Shown piece after piece: positions 25,498 through 35,737 of a stretch of 64,000 nucleotides of DNA (the first letter of the stretch is position 1; each line of letters starts with the position of its first letter). The stretch is from Ligilactobacillus salivarius DSM 20555 = ATCC 11741. GTDB lineage: Bacteria; Bacillota; Bacilli; Lactobacillales; Lactobacillaceae. Both the position numbers and the translations under genes were made by a program. Location: contig NZ_AYYT01000003.1 of NCBI RefSeq assembly GCF_001435955.1, forward strand, positions 1 through 64,000, written 5' to 3'. Under the pieces are notes generated by a model. The model did not search any database. It had not been told where the DNA came from and saw nothing but the letters and a program-made list of their open reading frames with translations.

Positions 25498-26335
25498 TGA
25501 ATTAAAAACAATTAGTAAAAAGCATATTAAGGCTAACAAAAAAGCTGGAGAAAAAGTTCCTTCGGGATTATGGATTTCTTGCCCTAAATGTCAACAATCT
25601 ATATATCATAAAGATTTAGGTAAGTATAAAACATGTCCAAATTGTTACTATGGGTTTAGAATTCATGCTCGTGAGAGATTAGAATGGTTAGTAGATACTT
25701 TTCAAGAATTTGATACAGATTTAGAAACTAAAGATCCATTAAATTTTCCTGGATATAAAGAAAAATTAATTAAAGCACAACAAGACAGTAAACTTAACGA
25801 TTCAGTTTTAACTGGAATAGCAATGATTGATGATGTTGAATTTGCTTTAGGCATAATGGATCCATACTTCATTATGGGCTCAATGGGAACTGTGACTGGC
25901 GAGAAGATAACTCGTTTGTTTGAGAGAGCTACTCAGAAGAATTTACCAGTAATATTATTTGCAGCTTCTGGTGGTGCTAGAATGCAAGAAGGAATTAGTT
26001 CCTTAATGCAGATGAGCAAGATCTCTCAAGCAGTCAAGGAACATTCAAATGCAGGTTTATTGTACATAACTGTCATTACAGACCCTACTACAGGTGGAGT
26101 GACAGCAAGTTTTGCAATGCAGGGAGATATAATTCTTTCTGAACCAAGAGCATTACTGGGATTTGCAGGTAAACGTGTAATAGAACAAACTATTCACCAA
26201 AAGGTACCAGATGACTTACAAGATGCAGAAACTGTTTTAAAGAATGGATTTATTGATAATATTATTAAACGTGAAGATCAAAAAGAAAAATTAGCATGGT
26301 TGGTAAAAATTCATTCAATGAAAGGAGCTTTTTAG
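25484..26335 (+). CDS. accD: Acetyl-CoA carboxylase carboxyltransferase subunit beta
   Basis: AccD forms the carboxyltransferase with AccA, producing malonyl-CoA. The 283-residue protein has the N-terminal zinc ribbon CPKCQQ...CPNCYYGF and the crotonase-fold core with ASGGARMQEGI and TDPTTGGVTASFAM. Its start overlaps accC by 14 bases, and its stop abuts the accA ATG. Confidence 0.96.
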   Translation: MQLFDELKTISKKHIKANKKAGEKVPSGLWISCPKCQQSIYHKDLGKYKTCPNCYYGFRIHARERLEWLVDTFQEFDTDLETKDPLNFPGYKEKLIKAQQDSKLNDSVLTGIAMIDDVEFALGIMDPYFIMGSMGTVTGEKITRLFERATQKNLPVILFAASGGARMQEGISSLMQMSKISQAVKEHSNAGLLYITVITDPTTGGVTASFAMQGDIILSEPRALLGFAGKRVIEQTIHQKVPDDLQDAETVLKNGFIDNIIKREDQKEKLAWLVKIHSMKGAF

Positions 26336-27124
26336 ATGCCTAAAATTTTAAAGAAGAAAAAAACGGCTTCTGAAATTGTAGCTGCTGCTCGTGGGTTAAA
26401 AAAAGTAACTGCCAATGAATTGATAGATGGAATTTTTGATGATTTTTTTGAACTTCATGGTGATCGCAAGTATTCAGATGATGAAGCAATTATAGGTGGG
26501 ATTGCATTATTTAATGGAATCCCTGTAACAGTTATTGCAACGGATAAAGGTGGTACTCCTGAAGAGAGAATAGCGAAACATTTTGGATGTCCAGAACCGT
26601 CAGGATATAGAAAGTCCTTACGTTTAATGAAACAAGCTGAAAAATTCAATCGACCAATCGTAACTTTTGTAAATACTTCAGGTGCTTATCCCGGACGATC
26701 TGCTGAGGAAAATGGACAGGGTGAAGCTATTGCTAGGAATTTACTAGAAATGAGTGATCTAAAGGTACCAATTATTTCATTTATTTATGGTGAAGGAGGC
26801 AGTGGAGGAGCTTTAGCTTTGGCATGTGGAGATCAAGTTTGGATGTTAGAAGATAGTATGTATTCTATTTTATCACCCGAAGGATTTGCTTCTATTTTAT
26901 GGAAAGATAGTAAAAGGGCAGATGAAGCTGCAGAAGTAATGCAGTTAACTCCTGAGGCTTTATTAAAACAAGAAATTATTGAAGGAATAATTCCAGAATC
27001 TAATTCACATCGAAAAGTTTGCAAAGAGATAAAGAAAATATTGGCACAAGAATTAAAAAATTTAACTTCACTTACAAAGTTTGAACTTGTAAAAAGAAGA
27101 AAAGAGAGATATAGAAAATTTTAG
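26336..27124 (+). CDS. accA: Acetyl-CoA carboxylase carboxyltransferase subunit alpha
   Basis: AccA is the partner of AccD. The 262-residue protein has the core motifs [21 protein letters not shown] and [17 protein letters not shown] and a C-terminal [10 protein letters not shown] tail. It starts directly after the accD stop, preceded by aaaggagc inside accD. It is shorter at the N-terminus than E. coli AccA, as is common in lactobacilli. Confidence 0.95.
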   Translation: MPKILKKKKTASEIVAAARGLKKVTANELIDGIFDDFFELHGDRKYSDDEAIIGGIALFNGIPVTVIATDKGGTPEERIAKHFGCPEPSGYRKSLRLMKQAEKFNRPIVTFVNTSGAYPGRSAEENGQGEAIARNLLEMSDLKVPIISFIYGEGGSGGALALACGDQVWMLEDSMYSILSPEGFASILWKDSKRADEAAEVMQLTPEALLKQEIIEGIIPESNSHRKVCKEIKKILAQELKNLTSLTKFELVKRRKERYRKF

Positions 27125-27139
27125 AAGGGAATGAAATTA

Positions 27140-27898
27140 ATGTCAGACTTGTTAAAAGGAAAGAAAATCCTTGTTATGGGAGTAGCTAATAAGCGTTCAA
27201 TTGCATGGGGATGTTCCCAGATGATGATGGAAAATGGGGCTGAATTAATATTCACATATCAAAATGACAGAATAAAAAAAAGTTTGAGTCGTTTAGTTTC
27301 TGAAGAAGAAAAACTAGTAGAATGTGATGTTTCAGATGATGCAAGTATTGAAAACGCCTTTAAATTAGTGAATGAACGCTTTGGAAAAGTAGATGGAATT
27401 TTGCATGCAATTGCTTTTGCTAACAAGGAAGAATTGGGTGGAGAAATTATGCAAGCTAGTCGCGAAGGATATGTATTAGCTCAAGATATTTCAGCATATT
27501 CCTTAATTGCGGTTGCAAAGTACGGTCGTGAAATTTTAAATGATCCATCTAGTATTGTAACATTAACTTATTTTGGTTCAGAAAGAGCTATCCCTAACTA
27601 TAATGTCATGGGAGTAGCTAAAGCATCTCTAGAAGCTAGTGTCCGTTATTTAGCTCGTGACATGGCTAAGTATGGTACTAGAGTTAATGCTATTTCTGCA
27701 GGAGCAATAAAGACATTGGCTGTTACTGGAATTAAAGGTCATTCAGAGTTATTAAAAATGTCTGAAGAAAGGACAGTTGATGGGGAATCAGTAACAATTA
27801 GAGAAGTAGGCGGAACATGTGCATTCTTGATGAGTGACTTGTCAACAGGTGTCGTAGGCGATGTTATTTACGTGGATAAAGGAGTCCATTTAATATAG
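27140..27898 (+). CDS. fabI: Enoyl-ACP reductase (NADH), FabI type
   Basis: FabI reduces enoyl-ACP in the last step of each elongation cycle. This 252-residue divergent short-chain dehydrogenase has VMGVANKRSIAWGC at the N-terminus and the Tyr-Lys pair in YNVMGVAKASLEASVRYLA. I chose the ATG at 27140 (MSDLLKGKK), nine bases after aaggga; the ATG at 27131 is adjacent to that ribosome site. It is the last gene of the operon. FabI is the target of triclosan-type inhibitors in many bacteria. Confidence 0.94.
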   Translation: MSDLLKGKKILVMGVANKRSIAWGCSQMMMENGAELIFTYQNDRIKKSLSRLVSEEEKLVECDVSDDASIENAFKLVNERFGKVDGILHAIAFANKEELGGEIMQASREGYVLAQDISAYSLIAVAKYGREILNDPSSIVTLTYFGSERAIPNYNVMGVAKASLEASVRYLARDMAKYGTRVNAISAGAIKTLAVTGIKGHSELLKMSEERTVDGESVTIREVGGTCAFLMSDLSTGVVGDVIYVDKGVHLI

Positions 27899-27903
27899 TT
27901 AAA

Positions 27904-27936
27904 AAGTTGGAAGAGAGAGTCTCTTTCAACTTTTTT
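27904..27936 (+). terminator. Terminator of the fatty acid operon
   Basis: A thirteen-base-pair stem (27904-27916 with 27920-27932, one G-T pair) with a three-base loop runs into T residues to 27936. Confidence 0.9.
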
Positions 27937-28044
27937 ATAAATATGGAACTTATAATTAAAACCATTTTAGTTTATTTAATTAGTAAATATAGTATATAAT
28001 GTAATTATGTATTATTGATAAAGATTATCGAAAGTGGTGTAGTT

Positions 28045-29529
28045 ATGACTGAAAAGGGAAAAGAGCAGAATGCATTATTTATAATTTTTGGTGCTACTGG
28101 TGATTTAGCACAAAGAAAATTATACCCTTCTTTATTTAATTTATATAAAAAAGGTTTTCTTTGTAAAAGATTTGCTGTAATTGGCACTGCACGTAGACCG
28201 TGGACTGATGAACATTTTCAACAAGTAGTAAGGAATTCTATTTCCGGAATGGAAGATACTGCTGCCCAAGCGACAGAATTTTCTCGCCATTTTTATTATC
28301 AATCTCATAATGTAAATGATGTAGAACATTACGTTACATTGAAGAAATTGGCAGAGAAACTGGATGAGAAATATAAAATTAATGGTAATAGATTATTCTA
28401 TTTAGCAATGTCTCCACGATTCTTTGGAACAATATGTAAGTATCTAAAATCTGAAGAAATTGTGACAGATGAAGGTTATAATAGGGTAATTATTGAAAAG
28501 CCATTTGGTCATGACTTACAAAGTGCAGTTGAATTAAATGATGAGATTGCAAAATACTTCTCTGAAGAATCTGTATATCGTATTGATCATTATCTCGGTA
28601 AAGAAATGAATCAAAATATTTTAGCTGTTAGATTTGGTAATAATATTTTCCGTGCTCTATGGAATAATAGATACATTGATAATATTCAAATCACTTTGAG
28701 TGAATCTCTAGGTGTTGAAGATAGAGCAGGGTATTATGAAACAGCAGGTGCATTGAGGGATATGGTTCAAAATCATATTTTACAAATTGTTTCATTATTA
28801 ACAATGAATGCACCAGTAACTTTTACTGATGTTGATATTCGCCGTGAAAAAATTAGTGCATTAAAAGCTTTACAATTGTATACTCCAGAAGAAGTTAAAA
28901 AATATTTTGTTCGTGGACAATATGCTCATACAGAAGATTTAAATGGTTATCGTGAAGAAGATCAAGTAGATCCAAATTCGACTACTGAAACTTTTGTTGC
29001 TGGAAAACTTCATGTTAATAGTATGAATTTTGCTGGGGTTCCAATTTATATTAGAACAGGTAAGAGATTAGCTGCAAAATCTACTCGTGTTGACGTAGTA
29101 TTTAAGAATATGCCTAATAACATTTTTAATGCTAATAAGAAATTGTTACCTAATGTTTTGTCATTTGATATTGATGCAAATCCAGGTATGAGTTTAACTC
29201 TTAATACTAAGAAAGTTAGTCAATCAGGATATAAATTGGAAAATAGAGCATTGAGCTACCGTCATGATATCTCAACACAAGCAATTACACCAGAGGCTTA
29301 TGAGAAACTAATTTTAGATGCGGTAAAAGGCGATGCTACTAATTTTGTTCATTGGGAAGAGGTTTACTATTCTTGGAGATTTATTGATTCCGTTAGAACA
29401 GCATGGGATAATGAAGATGTAACCCCTGATGAATTGACAAATTATAATTGTAATACTATGGGACCAAAAATTTCTGATGAACTACTAGCTAAGGATGGAA
29501 ATTATTGGTTCTTTGATCCAACTAAATAG
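28045..29529 (+). CDS. zwf: Glucose-6-phosphate 1-dehydrogenase
   Basis: Zwf oxidises glucose-6-phosphate with NADP at the entry of the pentose phosphate/phosphoketolase route. The 494-residue protein has the cofactor motif FGATGDLAQRKLYPSL, EKPFGHD, and the active-site signature YRIDHYLGKE. I chose the ATG at 28045 after aaagtggtg; an in-frame TTG at 28015 has no ribosome site. A tataat at 27995-28000 is a possible -10. Confidence 0.96.
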   Translation: MTEKGKEQNALFIIFGATGDLAQRKLYPSLFNLYKKGFLCKRFAVIGTARRPWTDEHFQQVVRNSISGMEDTAAQATEFSRHFYYQSHNVNDVEHYVTLKKLAEKLDEKYKINGNRLFYLAMSPRFFGTICKYLKSEEIVTDEGYNRVIIEKPFGHDLQSAVELNDEIAKYFSEESVYRIDHYLGKEMNQNILAVRFGNNIFRALWNNRYIDNIQITLSESLGVEDRAGYYETAGALRDMVQNHILQIVSLLTMNAPVTFTDVDIRREKISALKALQLYTPEEVKKYFVRGQYAHTEDLNGYREEDQVDPNSTTETFVAGKLHVNSMNFAGVPIYIRTGKRLAAKSTRVDVVFKNMPNNIFNANKKLLPNVLSFDIDANPGMSLTLNTKKVSQSGYKLENRALSYRHDISTQAITPEAYEKLILDAVKGDATNFVHWEEVYYSWRFIDSVRTAWDNEDVTPDELTNYNCNTMGPKISDELLAKDGNYWFFDPTK

Positions 29530-29544
29530 TAATTTAGCTAAACA

Positions 29545-29586
29545 AAAAAATCACAGCTCTGAATCTTTCAGAACTGTGATTTTTAT
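29545..29586. terminator. Bidirectional terminator between zwf and pgi
   Basis: The inverted repeat tcacag..tctga/tcaga..ctgtga is flanked by an A run on the left and a T run on the right. It serves the two convergent genes. Confidence 0.88.
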
Positions 29587-29598
29587 TTGTATTAATAA

Positions 29599-30951
29599 TT
29601 ATTTATTCAAACGATCTTGAAGTTCTTTTGTTAATTCTTCGTAACCTGGACGACCAAGTAAAGCAAACATGTTCTTCTTGTATGCTTCTACACCAGGTTG
29701 GTTGAATGGATTAATACCATTTAAGTATCCAGAAATAGCAACTGCAATTTCGAAGAAGTAGATCATGTAACCTAATGTGTATTCTGTTTGATCTGGAATG
29801 TTAACAATCATGTTAGGAACATTACCGTCTGTATGAGCAAGGACAACACCTTGGAAAGCTTTTGAGTTTACATAGTTCATGGACTTGCCTTCTAAGTAAC
29901 CTAAGCCGTCAAGATTTTCTTCTTCTTTAGGAATATCTGTATCATTTGTTGGATTTCCTACAGTGATAACTGTTTCCATTAAATTACGCATACCTTCTTG
30001 GATGTATTGACCAAGTGAGTGCAAGTCTGTTGAGAAGTTTGCTGAAGAAGGATAGATACCCTTACCATCTTTACCTTCAGATTCACCCATCAATTGTTTC
30101 CACCATTCAGCAAAGTATTGTAATGTTGGTTCGTAATTTTCAAGAATTTCAGTTGTATAACCTTTACGATATAAAATATTACGTAAAGCAGCATATTGGT
30201 ATGCTTCATTCTTTGTTAAATCAGCATCAGAATATTCTTCACGAGCATCAGCAGCACCTTGCATCAATTTATCAATATCAGCACCGGAAACTGCGATAGG
30301 TAATAAACCAACTGGTGTAAGTACTGAGAAACGACCACCAACATCATCAGGAATTACAAATGTTTCGTAACCTTCTGCGTCAGCTTCAGTCTTTAGAGCA
30401 CCACGAGCACGATCAGTTGTAGCATAGATACGTTCACGAGCACCTTCAACACCGTACTTAGCAATTAATTTTTCCTTAAATACTCGGAATGCGATTGATG
30501 GTTCTGTAGTTGTACCAGACTTAGAAATTACGTTAACAGAGAAATCACGATCTCCGATTAATTCGATTAAGTCATGTACATAAGAACCAGAAATAGAGTT
30601 ACCAGCGAAGAAAATTTGTGGAGCATTTCTCTTTTCAGCTGGTAATAAGTTGAAGAATTGGTGATGTAAGAAATCGATTGCTGCACGAGCACCTAAGTAA
30701 GAACCACCAATACCAATAACAACTAAAACTTCAGAATCAGATTGAATTTTTTTAGCTGCTTTTTTAATTCTGTCAAATTCGTCCTTGTCGTAATCAACTG
30801 GTAAATTTAAGAAACCGCGGAAGTCATTACCTGCACCAGTACCTTCGCGCAATTCTTTATCAACAGCAGTTACTAAAGCTTGCATTTCGCCAAGTTCATT
30901 GTCATTAACAAACTTAGTTAAGTTAGAGCTATCAAATGAAATATGAGCCAT
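29599..30951 (-). CDS. pgi: Glucose-6-phosphate isomerase
   Basis: Pgi interconverts glucose-6-phosphate and fructose-6-phosphate. The 450-residue protein has [12 protein letters not shown], the sugar-phosphate loop [26 protein letters not shown] and a late [13 protein letters not shown] chose the ATG at 30951 ([14 protein letters not shown]) after aaggagag; the open frame extends 23 codons upstream without support. Codon use is strongly biased toward a small set, as in highly expressed glycolytic genes. Confidence 0.97.
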
Positions 30952-31177
30952 TATATATTCTCTCCTTATTAATAATAATTGTACGCTTACATTATACCGT
31001 AAAATAGTAAATTTGAACATATAAAATGAAGATAAATTATTAATTTTCCTTACAATCCCTTAAATATCAGTATAAGATAATAAGCATTTCTTAATTTATC
31101 TTTATCTTAATTGACGTATAAATTAGATAAGGGGTAAAATTATAAGTTAGTTAAGATTGAGAAAGGACGTAACTATC

Positions 31178-33364
31178 TTGAATTTACTCCGAATAAAAAA
31201 GTTCCTTAACACACGCTGGGGATTTTTCTCCTTGCTAGTCTTTTTATTTTGGTTAAAGACTATTTTAGTTTATTTTATAGACTTTCATTTAGGAGTTAAG
31301 GGCATCTATCAATATTTTGTACTTTTAGTTAACCCTTTAGCTACGACACTGCTCTTATTGGGGATAGCTTTATATATTAAAAGGACGATTCCATCATATA
31401 TATTTATGGGATTGATTTATATTGCGAATACAGCTTTACTGATGTTTAATGTCATCTATTATCGTGAATTCACAGATTTTATGACAATTAATACGATATT
31501 TGGATACTCTACGGTATCACAGGGATTGAGTGGAAGCTCGTTTGCATTGTTGAAACCACAAGATATTATTATTGTTGCAGATATAATAATAGTTGCTTTA
31601 GGCTTTATCACCGGGTTTCTTCATTTAGACAAACGCCCAATTCCACGAGTGCAAGCATTAGCTTTAACTTCATTTTCGTTATTTTGCTTAGTATTGAATA
31701 TTACTTTAGGTGAAATTAGCCGTCCACAGTTATTGTCAAGAACTTTTGATAGGAATTATCTAGTAAAGTATCTGGGAATAGATACCTATATGGTTTATGA
31801 TGGATTGAAGACAGCAAGGAACAGTCAAGTTCGTAATAAAGCTGGAAGTTCAGACTTAAATAATATTATTAATTTTACGCGTAATCATTATGCTGAACCA
31901 AATTCTAAAATGTATGGAATAGCAAAGGGACGTAATGTAATCGTTATTCATTTAGAAAGTTTTCAACAATTTTTGATCAACTACAAACTAAATGATAAGG
32001 AAGTTACCCCATTTTTAAATAGTTTATACAATAGTAAAGAGACATATAGTTTTGCTAACTTTTTTAATCAGGTAGGACAGGGGAAAACTTCTGATGCTGA
32101 AAATATGTTGGAAACCAGTACGTATGGACTATCTCAAGGTTCTCTATTTTCAATACTTGGAACTGATAATACATTTGAGGGTGCTCCGGCTATATTAGAT
32201 CAGTCTCAAGGTTATACCTCGGCTGTCTTTCATGGGAATTCTGGATCATTTTGGAATAGAAATAATGTATATAAGAATTTAGGATATAATTATTTCTTTG
32301 ATTCTAGTTACTATAATACTGATGCAAATAATTTAACTGAATATGGATTAAAAGATAAATTATTATTCCATGATTCTGTTAAGTATTTAGAAAGACTTCA
32401 ACAACCTTTCTATGCTAAATTTGTAACTGTATCTAATCATTTTCCTTTTGCTTTAGATGATCAAAATACATCATTCGATAAGGCTAATACATCAGATGCT
32501 TCGATAAATAATTATTTTGTGACAGCTCATTATTTAGATCAAGCTGTGCAAGAATTTTTTGAATATTTGAAGAAATCAGGATTATATGATAACTCGATTA
32601 TCGTTTTATATGGTGATCACTACGGAATATCTGATACTAGGAATTTAAAATTAGCTTCATTGTTAGGTAAATCTTCATCCACATGGAGTGATTTTGATAA
32701 TACTCAAATGCAAAGAGTGCCATTTATGATACATATACCAGGTACTAAAGATGGTGGTGTTCAAACTCAATATGGTGGAGAAATAGATGTATTGCCAACG
32801 TTACTGCATCTATTGGGAATAGATTCTCGCGATTACATTCAATTTGGAACAGATTTATTTTCATCAAAACACGATCAAGTAGTTGCATTTAGAAATGAAG
32901 ATTTTATAACTCCAAAATATACAGTGGTTGGTAATACTATTTACCAAAATAGTACGGGGAAAATATTAACCCATCCTAGTCAAAAAGTTAAAGATGAGAT
33001 AAAGAAGGATAGGGAAAAGGTTAATACCGAACTCTCCTTATCAGATACATTGAATAACAAGAATCTCTTAAGATTTTATATACCAACGGGATTTACTCCT
33101 GTTGATCCTAAGAAATATAACTACACTAATCAATATGGTCAGATTTTAAAGATTCAAGAGGATTTAGGAAAGAAGTCTACATCGCTATGGTCTAAAAATG
33201 GAAATAAAACAACTATTGATGATTATAGTTCAGACGCACCTGAATTAACAACAACAGATCAAAATGAAGCTAATGTATCAAGTGTAAAGAACACATTAAA
33301 ATCCAACAAAAAAGAATCAATAGATACATCATCTTCATCGGCAGAAAGTGATTCTGATCAATGA
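31178..33364 (+). CDS. ltaS: Lipoteichoic acid synthase-type phosphoglycerol transferase
   Basis: LtaS-type enzymes polymerise glycerol phosphate from phosphatidylglycerol outside the membrane. The 728-residue protein has about five N-terminal membrane segments to residue 175, a linker, then an alkaline-phosphatase-fold domain: HLESFQQF, NFFNQVGQGKTSDAEN with the nucleophilic Thr near residue 304, FHGNSGSFWNRNNVYKNLGY and YGDHYGISD. The C-terminus ends in a Ser/Asp-rich tail. I chose the TTG at 31178, about ten bases after gaaagga; an upstream TTG at 31157 overlaps that site. It is a lone gene, so a paralogous teichoic acid primase cannot be excluded. Confidence 0.92.
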   Translation: MNLLRIKKFLNTRWGFFSLLVFLFWLKTILVYFIDFHLGVKGIYQYFVLLVNPLATTLLLLGIALYIKRTIPSYIFMGLIYIANTALLMFNVIYYREFTDFMTINTIFGYSTVSQGLSGSSFALLKPQDIIIVADIIIVALGFITGFLHLDKRPIPRVQALALTSFSLFCLVLNITLGEISRPQLLSRTFDRNYLVKYLGIDTYMVYDGLKTARNSQVRNKAGSSDLNNIINFTRNHYAEPNSKMYGIAKGRNVIVIHLESFQQFLINYKLNDKEVTPFLNSLYNSKETYSFANFFNQVGQGKTSDAENMLETSTYGLSQGSLFSILGTDNTFEGAPAILDQSQGYTSAVFHGNSGSFWNRNNVYKNLGYNYFFDSSYYNTDANNLTEYGLKDKLLFHDSVKYLERLQQPFYAKFVTVSNHFPFALDDQNTSFDKANTSDASINNYFVTAHYLDQAVQEFFEYLKKSGLYDNSIIVLYGDHYGISDTRNLKLASLLGKSSSTWSDFDNTQMQRVPFMIHIPGTKDGGVQTQYGGEIDVLPTLLHLLGIDSRDYIQFGTDLFSSKHDQVVAFRNEDFITPKYTVVGNTIYQNSTGKILTHPSQKVKDEIKKDREKVNTELSLSDTLNNKNLLRFYIPTGFTPVDPKKYNYTNQYGQILKIQEDLGKKSTSLWSKNGNKTTIDDYSSDAPELTTTDQNEANVSSVKNTLKSNKKESIDTSSSSAESDSDQ

Positions 33365-33372
33365 AAATGATG

Positions 33373-33418
33373 AAAAAACCAGTAAAGAAGTAAGTTACTA
33401 TCCTTTACTGGTTTTTTT
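33373..33418 (+). terminator. Terminator of the LtaS-type gene
   Basis: aaaaaaccagtaaag (33373-33387) pairs with ctttactggttttttt (33403-33418). Confidence 0.9.
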
Positions 33419-33423
33419 GATAA

Positions 33424-33464
33424 TAAAAAAGCTAACCTTTCTATAAATAAGAAAAGTTAGCTAT
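33424..33464 (-). terminator. Terminator of the glycerol facilitator gene (minus strand)
   Basis: gctaacctttct and agaaaagttagc pair around an AT-rich loop. The A run on the left becomes a T run on the minus strand. Confidence 0.82.
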
Positions 33465-33474
33465 AGTTCAGACA

Positions 33475-34212
33475 TTAAAGTCCAAAAATAATATTATAAA
33501 TTAAAACGCCTGAAACAGCAGCGCAAATAGGTGCTAATACTGGAACCCATGCATAATCCCATTGAGAAGAACCTTTATGTTTTAATGGAAGTAATGCATG
33601 AACGATACGAGGACCCAAGTCACGAGCAGGGTTTAAAGCAGGTCCAGTAGGTCCACCGAATGAAGTAACTAAAACCATAACTAGTAAACCGATACCTATG
33701 TATCCAGCACCTTGGTTACCATGTTCAAAGAATGAAGTATGAGTAATTGCTAGAGCGCCAAAAACTAAAGTAAATGTTCCAAAGAATTCGTTAACGAAAC
33801 CATTGAAACGACTATTTGTTGCAGAAATAGTTGAGAATGTTCCCAAAATACTTTCAGGGTCTTCAGTAATATCGTAGTGAGGGTAGAAACAAGCAACTAC
33901 GACCAATTGACCAGCGATGGCACCTAAGAATTGTGCTAATATGTATAAAAATGCTTCATTCCATGGAAATGCTCCATTGATAGCTAAACCTAAAGTCATA
34001 GCAGGGTTAAATTGTCCCCCAGAAACACTACCAAACATCAAAGCTGGAACCAAAACAGCAAAACCATAACCGATAGAGATTGTAATCCAACCACTATGGT
34101 AGCCTTTAGTTCCTTTTAATTCAACGTCAGCTACAGATCCGTTACCTAACATAAGCATAATTGCAGTTCCAAAAAATTCTGCAGCTAATCGTGTAAATAA
34201 TGGAAAATCCAT
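33475..34212 (-). CDS. glpF: Glycerol uptake facilitator (MIP/aquaporin family)
   Basis: This is a channel for glycerol and related small solutes. The 245-residue protein has six hydrophobic segments and two NPA boxes, GQFNPAMTLG and ALNPARDLGPR. The Asp after the second NPAR is the residue that marks glycerol facilitators rather than water channels. The ATG at 34212 follows aggaggataat. No glycerol kinase or dehydrogenase lies next to it. Lactobacillus paralogues also pass water, lactic acid or dihydroxyacetone, so the exact solute is open. Confidence 0.92.
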   Translation of the reverse strand: MDFPLFTRLAAEFFGTAIMLMLGNGSVADVELKGTKGYHSGWITISIGYGFAVLVPALMFGSVSGGQFNPAMTLGLAINGAFPWNEAFLYILAQFLGAIAGQLVVVACFYPHYDITEDPESILGTFSTISATNSRFNGFVNEFFGTFTLVFGALAITHTSFFEHGNQGAGYIGIGLLVMVLVTSFGGPTGPALNPARDLGPRIVHALLPLKHKGSSQWDYAWVPVLAPICAAVSGVLIYNIIFGL

Positions 34213-34365
34213 ATTATCCTCCTAAAGATATATGTTATATGTATGTAAGTAATATTAATACTCATATTATAATAATGAGTGATTAAAGCTATGTCAATAA
34301 GCAACTTGAAAATTAGAGTAATAATTTTCAAAAATCAAAAAAGTTTGTGAAAATAGTGTTTTTAG

Positions 34366-34395
34366 TTGCAATATATTCAAACAATACACTAGAAT
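34366..34395 (+). promoter_or_regulatory. Predicted promoter of the cbpB-dapH unit
   Basis: TTGCAA (34366-34371) and TAGAAT (34390-34395) are 18 bases apart, 31 bases before the start codon. Confidence 0.5.
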
Positions 34396-34425
34396 ATTAT
34401 TAGTGATTAAAGGAGGAAATTACAT

Positions 34426-34890
34426 ATGATGTCACAACCAATTGAACAAATGTTAATGAGAAACAGTGAGGATTTTTTAATTCCAGCTGATATTGTAGCA
34501 AATGTTCAAGAAGAAAATCATTTAGATCATGCTTTTATGGTATTGACTAAGGTGAGATATGCTAAAATTCCTGTTTTAGATCATAATCAAAAATTTAAAG
34601 GATTACTTTCATTGTCTATGATAACTGAAGAAATGTTAGGATTAAAAGGAATCGATGCAAGATGTCTTTCAAAAAAACAAGTTAAAGATGTTATGCAGAC
34701 AGAGGTAGAAACAATAAAACCGACAGCTGATTGTGAGGAGATATTGCATCGCTTAGTTAATCAACCTTTTTTAGTTGTTGTAGATGATGATAATCGTTTT
34801 TTAGGTATTGTTACCAGAAGAGAATTATTAAAAAGTATGAATTATTTATCACATGAATTTGATAATTTTTATGTAACTGAACCTAAATAA
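34426..34890 (+). CDS. cbpB: CBS-pair protein CbpB/DarB (YkuL), c-di-AMP-binding candidate
   Basis: The 154-residue protein is almost entirely two CBS motifs (about residues 18-75 and 85-145), with no enzyme domain. In B. subtilis the orthologue YkuL (DarB), and in Listeria CbpB, binds cyclic di-AMP and, when free, stimulates the (p)ppGpp synthetase Rel; this was established for those species, not here. Start ATG 34426 or 34429 after aaggagg. It is followed 25 bases later by dapH, the same order as ykuL-dapH-dapL in Bacillus. Confidence 0.88.
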   Translation: MMSQPIEQMLMRNSEDFLIPADIVANVQEENHLDHAFMVLTKVRYAKIPVLDHNQKFKGLLSLSMITEEMLGLKGIDARCLSKKQVKDVMQTEVETIKPTADCEEILHRLVNQPFLVVVDDDNRFLGIVTRRELLKSMNYLSHEFDNFYVTEPK

Positions 34891-34915
34891 TTAGGCCTAA
34901 TAAGGAGGAAAAATA

Positions 34916-35620
34916 ATGGCAAAACTTGACGCTCATGATATTATTAGAACAATAGCTGAATCAAAAAAGAAGACGCCAGTTAAGGTTTATGTAAAGGGAG
35001 ATTTAAATTCTTTAGACATACCTTCAAATGTTGAAACATACTTTACTGACAATGTTGGTGTTATGTTTGGTGATTGGGCAGATGTAGAACCTATCTTGAA
35101 GGATTCCTCTGTTGAAAGTTATCATCTAGAAAATGATGGTCGAAATACTGGGGTAGCGATGGTAGATAAGAAGAAATTCAATGCAAGAATTGAACCAGGC
35201 GCAATTATCCGTGACCAAGTTGAAATTGGTGATAATGCTGTTGTTATGATGGGAGCTGTAATCAATATTGGTGCTGAAATAGGCGAAGGCTCAATGATAG
35301 ACATGGGAGCTGTATTAGGTGGCCGTGCGATTGTCGGCAAGAACTGTCATATCGGTGCTGGAACAGTATTAGCAGGTGTGGTAGAACCACCTTCTGCACA
35401 ACCAGTTGTGATTGAAGATGATGTTTTAATCGGAGCTAATGCAGTAGTCCTTGAAGGTGTACGTGTTGGTAAAGGTGCAGTGGTAGGTGCTGGCGCTGTT
35501 GTTACTAAAGATGTAGAACCTTACACTGTAGTTATGGGAATGCCTGCTAAGAAAGTTAAAGATGTTTCCCAAGTGGATAATTCTAAAACTGAAATTGTTG
35601 ATGATTTACGTAAATTATAA
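34916..35620 (+). CDS. dapH: Tetrahydrodipicolinate N-acetyltransferase
   Basis: DapH acetylates tetrahydrodipicolinate in the acetyl branch of the diaminopimelate/lysine pathway. The 234-residue protein has an N-terminal DapH domain and a left-handed beta-helix of hexapeptide repeats (about residues 90-200; [20 protein letters not shown] is typical). The ATG at 34916 follows aaggaggaaa. A terminator separates it from dapL, so readthrough or a second promoter must supply the next step. Confidence 0.95.
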   Translation: MAKLDAHDIIRTIAESKKKTPVKVYVKGDLNSLDIPSNVETYFTDNVGVMFGDWADVEPILKDSSVESYHLENDGRNTGVAMVDKKKFNARIEPGAIIRDQVEIGDNAVVMMGAVINIGAEIGEGSMIDMGAVLGGRAIVGKNCHIGAGTVLAGVVEPPSAQPVVIEDDVLIGANAVVLEGVRVGKGAVVGAGAVVTKDVEPYTVVMGMPAKKVKDVSQVDNSKTEIVDDLRKL

Positions 35621-35631
35621 TTAATAAAGAG

Positions 35632-35666
35632 CATGTGAAATATAAGTTGTTTCACATGTTTTTTTG
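35632..35666 (+). terminator. Terminator between dapH and dapL
   Basis: catgtgaaa (35632-35640) pairs with tttcacatg (35650-35658) and is followed by TTTTTTT. Confidence 0.85.
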
Positions 35667-35737
35667 TTTATAGGACTATTTAATCTGGTTATATTAGAGT
35701 ATAATGAGTATGATTAAAATAGATAAAGGGTGTAATT

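Noticed and set aside
30015-30299. 94-codon open frame opposite pgi
   Set aside because: It is a mirror of the strongly biased pgi codons, with no ribosome site and a low-complexity product rich in His, Gln and Leu.
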